A DNA stretch of 64,000 nt, from positions 78,892,861 to 78,956,860 of the forward strand of contig JAOWCC010000019.1 in assembly GCA_030867875.1 (NCBI GenBank), in the 5' to 3' direction. Shown one piece after another: positions 61,749-64,000 of the stretch. The notes under the pieces are model-generated. The model saw only the letters and a list, made by a program, of their open reading frames with translations, searched no databases and had not been told where the DNA came from. This DNA comes from Actinernus sp. WN-2022 (lineage: Eukaryota; Cnidaria; Anthozoa; Actiniaria; Actinernidae). Each line of letters opens with the position of its first letter. Position 1 is the first letter of the stretch. Position numbers and translations under genes: made by a program.

Positions 61749-62821
61749 CGTCGTTTGTATTGCTCTATCGTGATCACCACTATTGCTACGATGAATAACC
61801 AAACGTTCTGTGCTAGTACTCCCAGAGCTTTACCAGCCATAGTAAATATGAAACTCGCAATCGATCCAATCATTCCAGGTAGGATCTGTCCAAGTTTCTT
61901 TCCCATTTCTTTCAACAACCCCCCAGTCGTTTGCAATCCCTTCTTTACTGCATCTGCTGCTTTATCAATACCAGTCTTTATTGGTTTCGGTACGGATTTC
62001 GACAACAGGGAAACTATCGTACTAACGATAGCGCCAATAGAAGTTACTACTGCAAGAACGGTCATTCCATGCTTTCTGAAAATGTATTTGATCCTTTCAC
62101 GTAGCGACATACGTTTTAGTATGGCTTCTTCTTGACGTTCGAGTAATTCTATTTCGTTATGGATGTGTATTTTCTCTTCCTTAGCCGCTTCCTTCTGGTC
62201 CTCAGTTGACGTTAGATCTTGAAGTATACTATCTTCCATTTCGAGATGTTCAATGGCCTTTTCTTGACCTTGGAGGACTTGTTCTGCTCTTTCTGCATCC
62301 GTAGGGCCTAGGACAAATTTGAGATCCTTACCCATACTTTGGTATCTTTCACCCTTCACTGTGGTCAAAGGTATGGGCTTCTCTTTACTTCCAAGTGCGT
62401 GAAGGTAGATTCTACCCCGTTCCTTATCGGCATCCCATACTTTAGTTATCTCAAGGTCTCCACGAATCCCTACATCCGCATAGTGTTCCCATACAGCATC
62501 GAATAACATTTGTTTCGTTCTATCCGATATGCCTGTTTCGAAGAATACGTGGCGATCGCTAAATTTAGGCCGTTCGATTCTATCCTCATCCAGCAATTCA
62601 CTAAGCTCTCCATCTGTCAATGACGTTTCCTGATACTTCGGTCGAGCACCTTCTTCATTATAATTGCGTCTAGTTTTCAGGTTGAGTGATTCACTAGGAT
62701 CCACATTCGTAGAGTCTGACGCCAATTTCCGTGTTTCTTCATTGACAGTATCATCGTTGTCGTAGTCTCTTCCTCTTTCAGCTTCATCAGTTCTTTCATC
62801 ATACCTACCCTCAGAGGCCAT
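61745..62821 (-). CDS. Coiled-coil membrane protein, copy 2
   Basis: 358 residues from ATG at 62821. The only difference found from copy 1 in the translated frame is Val for Ala (KFVLGPTD). It overlaps the tail of the 552-aa gene by four bases. Confidence 0.8.
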   Translation of the reverse strand: MASEGRYDERTDEAERGRDYDNDDTVNEETRKLASDSTNVDPSESLNLKTRRNYNEEGARPKYQETSLTDGELSELLDEDRIERPKFSDRHVFFETGISDRTKQMLFDAVWEHYADVGIRGDLEITKVWDADKERGRIYLHALGSKEKPIPLTTVKGERYQSMGKDLKFVLGPTDAERAEQVLQGQEKAIEHLEMEDSILQDLTSTEDQKEAAKEEKIHIHNEIELLERQEEAILKRMSLRERIKYIFRKHGMTVLAVVTSIGAIVSTIVSLLSKSVPKPIKTGIDKAADAVKKGLQTTGGLLKEMGKKLGQILPGMIGSIASFIFTMAGKALGVLAQNVWLFIVAIVVITIEQYKRR

Positions 62822-62855
62822 GTTAAACATAATTATATATATAGTTATATTCAAC
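62822..62855. promoter_or_regulatory. Palindromic bidirectional promoter (capsid), copy 2
   Basis: GTTAAACATAATTATATATA and its mirror ending TTATATTCAAC fill the 34 bases between divergent starts, as in copy 1. Confidence 0.65.
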
Positions 62856-64000
62856 ATGATCTCATCGAAGTTGGATCCCACACAAGTACGAAGAGAGCCT
62901 CATGCACTCAAGGCTCCACGAGACTTGTATAGGAAAACTTTCACTCGATCATCTGCCAATCCAGGTGAGACTCTATACGTAGAAGTTCCAAAGCTAGCAG
63001 AAGATGTAGTACTAGTACCGGGCAGCTTAGCGCTATTGGGCGACATCGTACTATCTGGTGGACATGCGAATAACAGAGTCGTTTCGAACGTTGGACGCTG
63101 TTTGGTCATGCGTAGAATCTGTAGGATGGGAGCTGAAACAGTAGAAGACCTTGTCAGGCCAGACCTCCTACAAACATACTCCGATATATACCTATCTACG
63201 CAGGAGAGAGAGTCTAGAATACAACAAGGCATTCAATCAGAGAACTTGAATAAGCTACGCTCGAAAGCTGGTGACGCAAGTACTTCATCTGCTGCAGACA
63301 ACGCACTCCTAACTGCATGTGGTTCAAAGTATAGGATTCCATTAGATGTTGACATTCTGACACAACATGGAGTTCTATATCCACATGCCTTAGAAAGTAC
63401 GATTACATTCGAGTTGACTCTAGCGTCTGCCAACGAGGTTGTAATTGGATCGGATACGACGAAGATAGGTACGTACCAACTTACCAACATCCAACTAGAA
63501 TACGAAGCAATCAGGAACGAAACGCTGGCTAGTAATGCACTTCACAAATATGAAATAGGTGCTGCATTCCTATACAACTACGCTGTTCACTTCAAGACAG
63601 TAGATATCGCTAAAACCTCTGATACTTTGATATCTCAAAACGTTAATGTTCCACGACGATCCTTTGCTGGACTACTTCTACTATTCATAGATCCACCTAC
63701 CATTGGCACGCGAGATAGTGAAGCATTCTCGAATCCAGATATATTGAAGGTAGAAGTAGATGTCAATGGGATTCCCAACAGACTCTTTCCAAGCGGCATG
63801 CTTCCTCTAGATTTCTGGGAGGCTGCAAGAAGCTGGTTTGGTACACCCAATACTTCTATGACTCCAAAGAAGTTCTTTGAAAATAGATTCTCTATTCTAA
63901 TCGATTGTCGCACAGCAAAGGATTCCACCGTTCATGGTGATGGCTTGGCACAAACCGGCAGTGGAAAGGACATCGACATTCGCATACATAGAACTGCAAA
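62856..64000 (+). CDS. mcp: Major capsid protein, copy 2, cut by window end
   Basis: ATG at 62856 opens the same frame as copy 1 (MISSKLDPTQVRREP). The frame stays open to the window edge, covering about 381 of 411 codons and including the GGHANN block. The ending with the QVTILNRSL motif lies outside. Confidence 0.88.
   Translation, partial: MISSKLDPTQVRREPHALKAPRDLYRKTFTRSSANPGETLYVEVPKLAEDVVLVPGSLALLGDIVLSGGHANNRVVSNVGRCLVMRRICRMGAETVEDLVRPDLLQTYSDIYLSTQERESRIQQGIQSENLNKLRSKAGDASTSSAADNALLTACGSKYRIPLDVDILTQHGVLYPHALESTITFELTLASANEVVIGSDTTKIGTYQLTNIQLEYEAIRNETLASNALHKYEIGAAFLYNYAVHFKTVDIAKTSDTLISQNVNVPRRSFAGLLLLFIDPPTIGTRDSEAFSNPDILKVEVDVNGIPNRLFPSGMLPLDFWEAARSWFGTPNTSMTPKKFFENRFSILIDCRTAKDSTVHGDGLAQTGSGKDIDIRIHRTA

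Larger units (their letters stand above)
56532..64000. mobile_element. Maverick/Polinton copy 2, inverted, cut by window end
   Basis: It starts AGTAGTATAGTCGGCGTC at 56532, just after the PLE remnants, in opposite orientation to copy 1 and 9.7 kb from it. In the window it carries the F-box remnant, zinc protein, TFIIB-like, 203-aa, penton, 552-aa, 358-aa and the start of the capsid gene. It is nearly identical to copy 1 except for the 552-aa N-terminus, the F-box gene deletion and the orientation of its terminal palindrome. ATPase, integrase and polymerase would lie beyond 64000. Confidence 0.93.

Overview
The window looks like nuclear DNA of an anthozoan cnidarian, most likely a stony coral. 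The evidence is animal genes split by GT-AG introns, dense DNA-transposon and retroelement debris, and a Maverick/Polinton type. No database could be searched; family names rest on visible motifs and recalled family features.

Host part (1-20.9 kb): the 3' half of a TAF4 (TFIID subunit) gene on + (exons from 1 to 10625); a three-exon M20 peptidase of the PM20D2 type on - (17213 down to 13854); and a two-exon SLC52-type riboflavin transporter on + (17420-20818). The last two are head to head over about 200 bases. Introns and spacers carry a tRNA-derived SINE, a foldback family in four copies, TTAA-, TA- and 8-bp-duplication MITEs and PLE scraps.

Repeat-rich part (21-31.2 kb and 46.9-56.5 kb): a 2.9 kb element with long inverted ends, tiny perfect foldbacks with 9-10 bp target duplications, fragments of three LINEs, and a Penelope-like element (PLE, YIDD reverse transcriptase plus GIY-YIG nuclease) cut into five pieces by later insertions.

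Core of the window: a 15,638-bp Maverick/Polinton (31218-46855) inserted in a LINE with a 5-bp duplication (CGTAC), and a second, inverted copy of the same family starting at 56532 and leaving the window. Copy 1 encodes a protein-primed family B DNA polymerase, retroviral-type integrase, packaging ATPase (frameshifted), double-jelly-roll-type major capsid protein, penton/minor capsid protein, a TFIIB-like factor, a Cys-rich zinc protein, an F-box/ankyrin-type protein and six proteins of unknown function, most with membrane segments. This is a virus-like genome: replication and integration (polymerase, integrase), virion building (capsid, penton, ATPase, membrane proteins), its own transcription control (TFIIB-like, zinc protein), and possibly host ubiquitin control (F-box protein).

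The most unusual signal is at the ends. Each terminal repeat is 335 bp, and its outer ~233 bp is itself a near-perfect palindrome. In copy 2 the asymmetric markers of that palindrome are inverted relative to both ends of copy 1, a flip/flop arrangement like that of hairpin-ended viral genomes. The element also has palindromic bidirectional promoters, a repeated subterminal promoter-like module, and a conserved A/T-stem hairpin.
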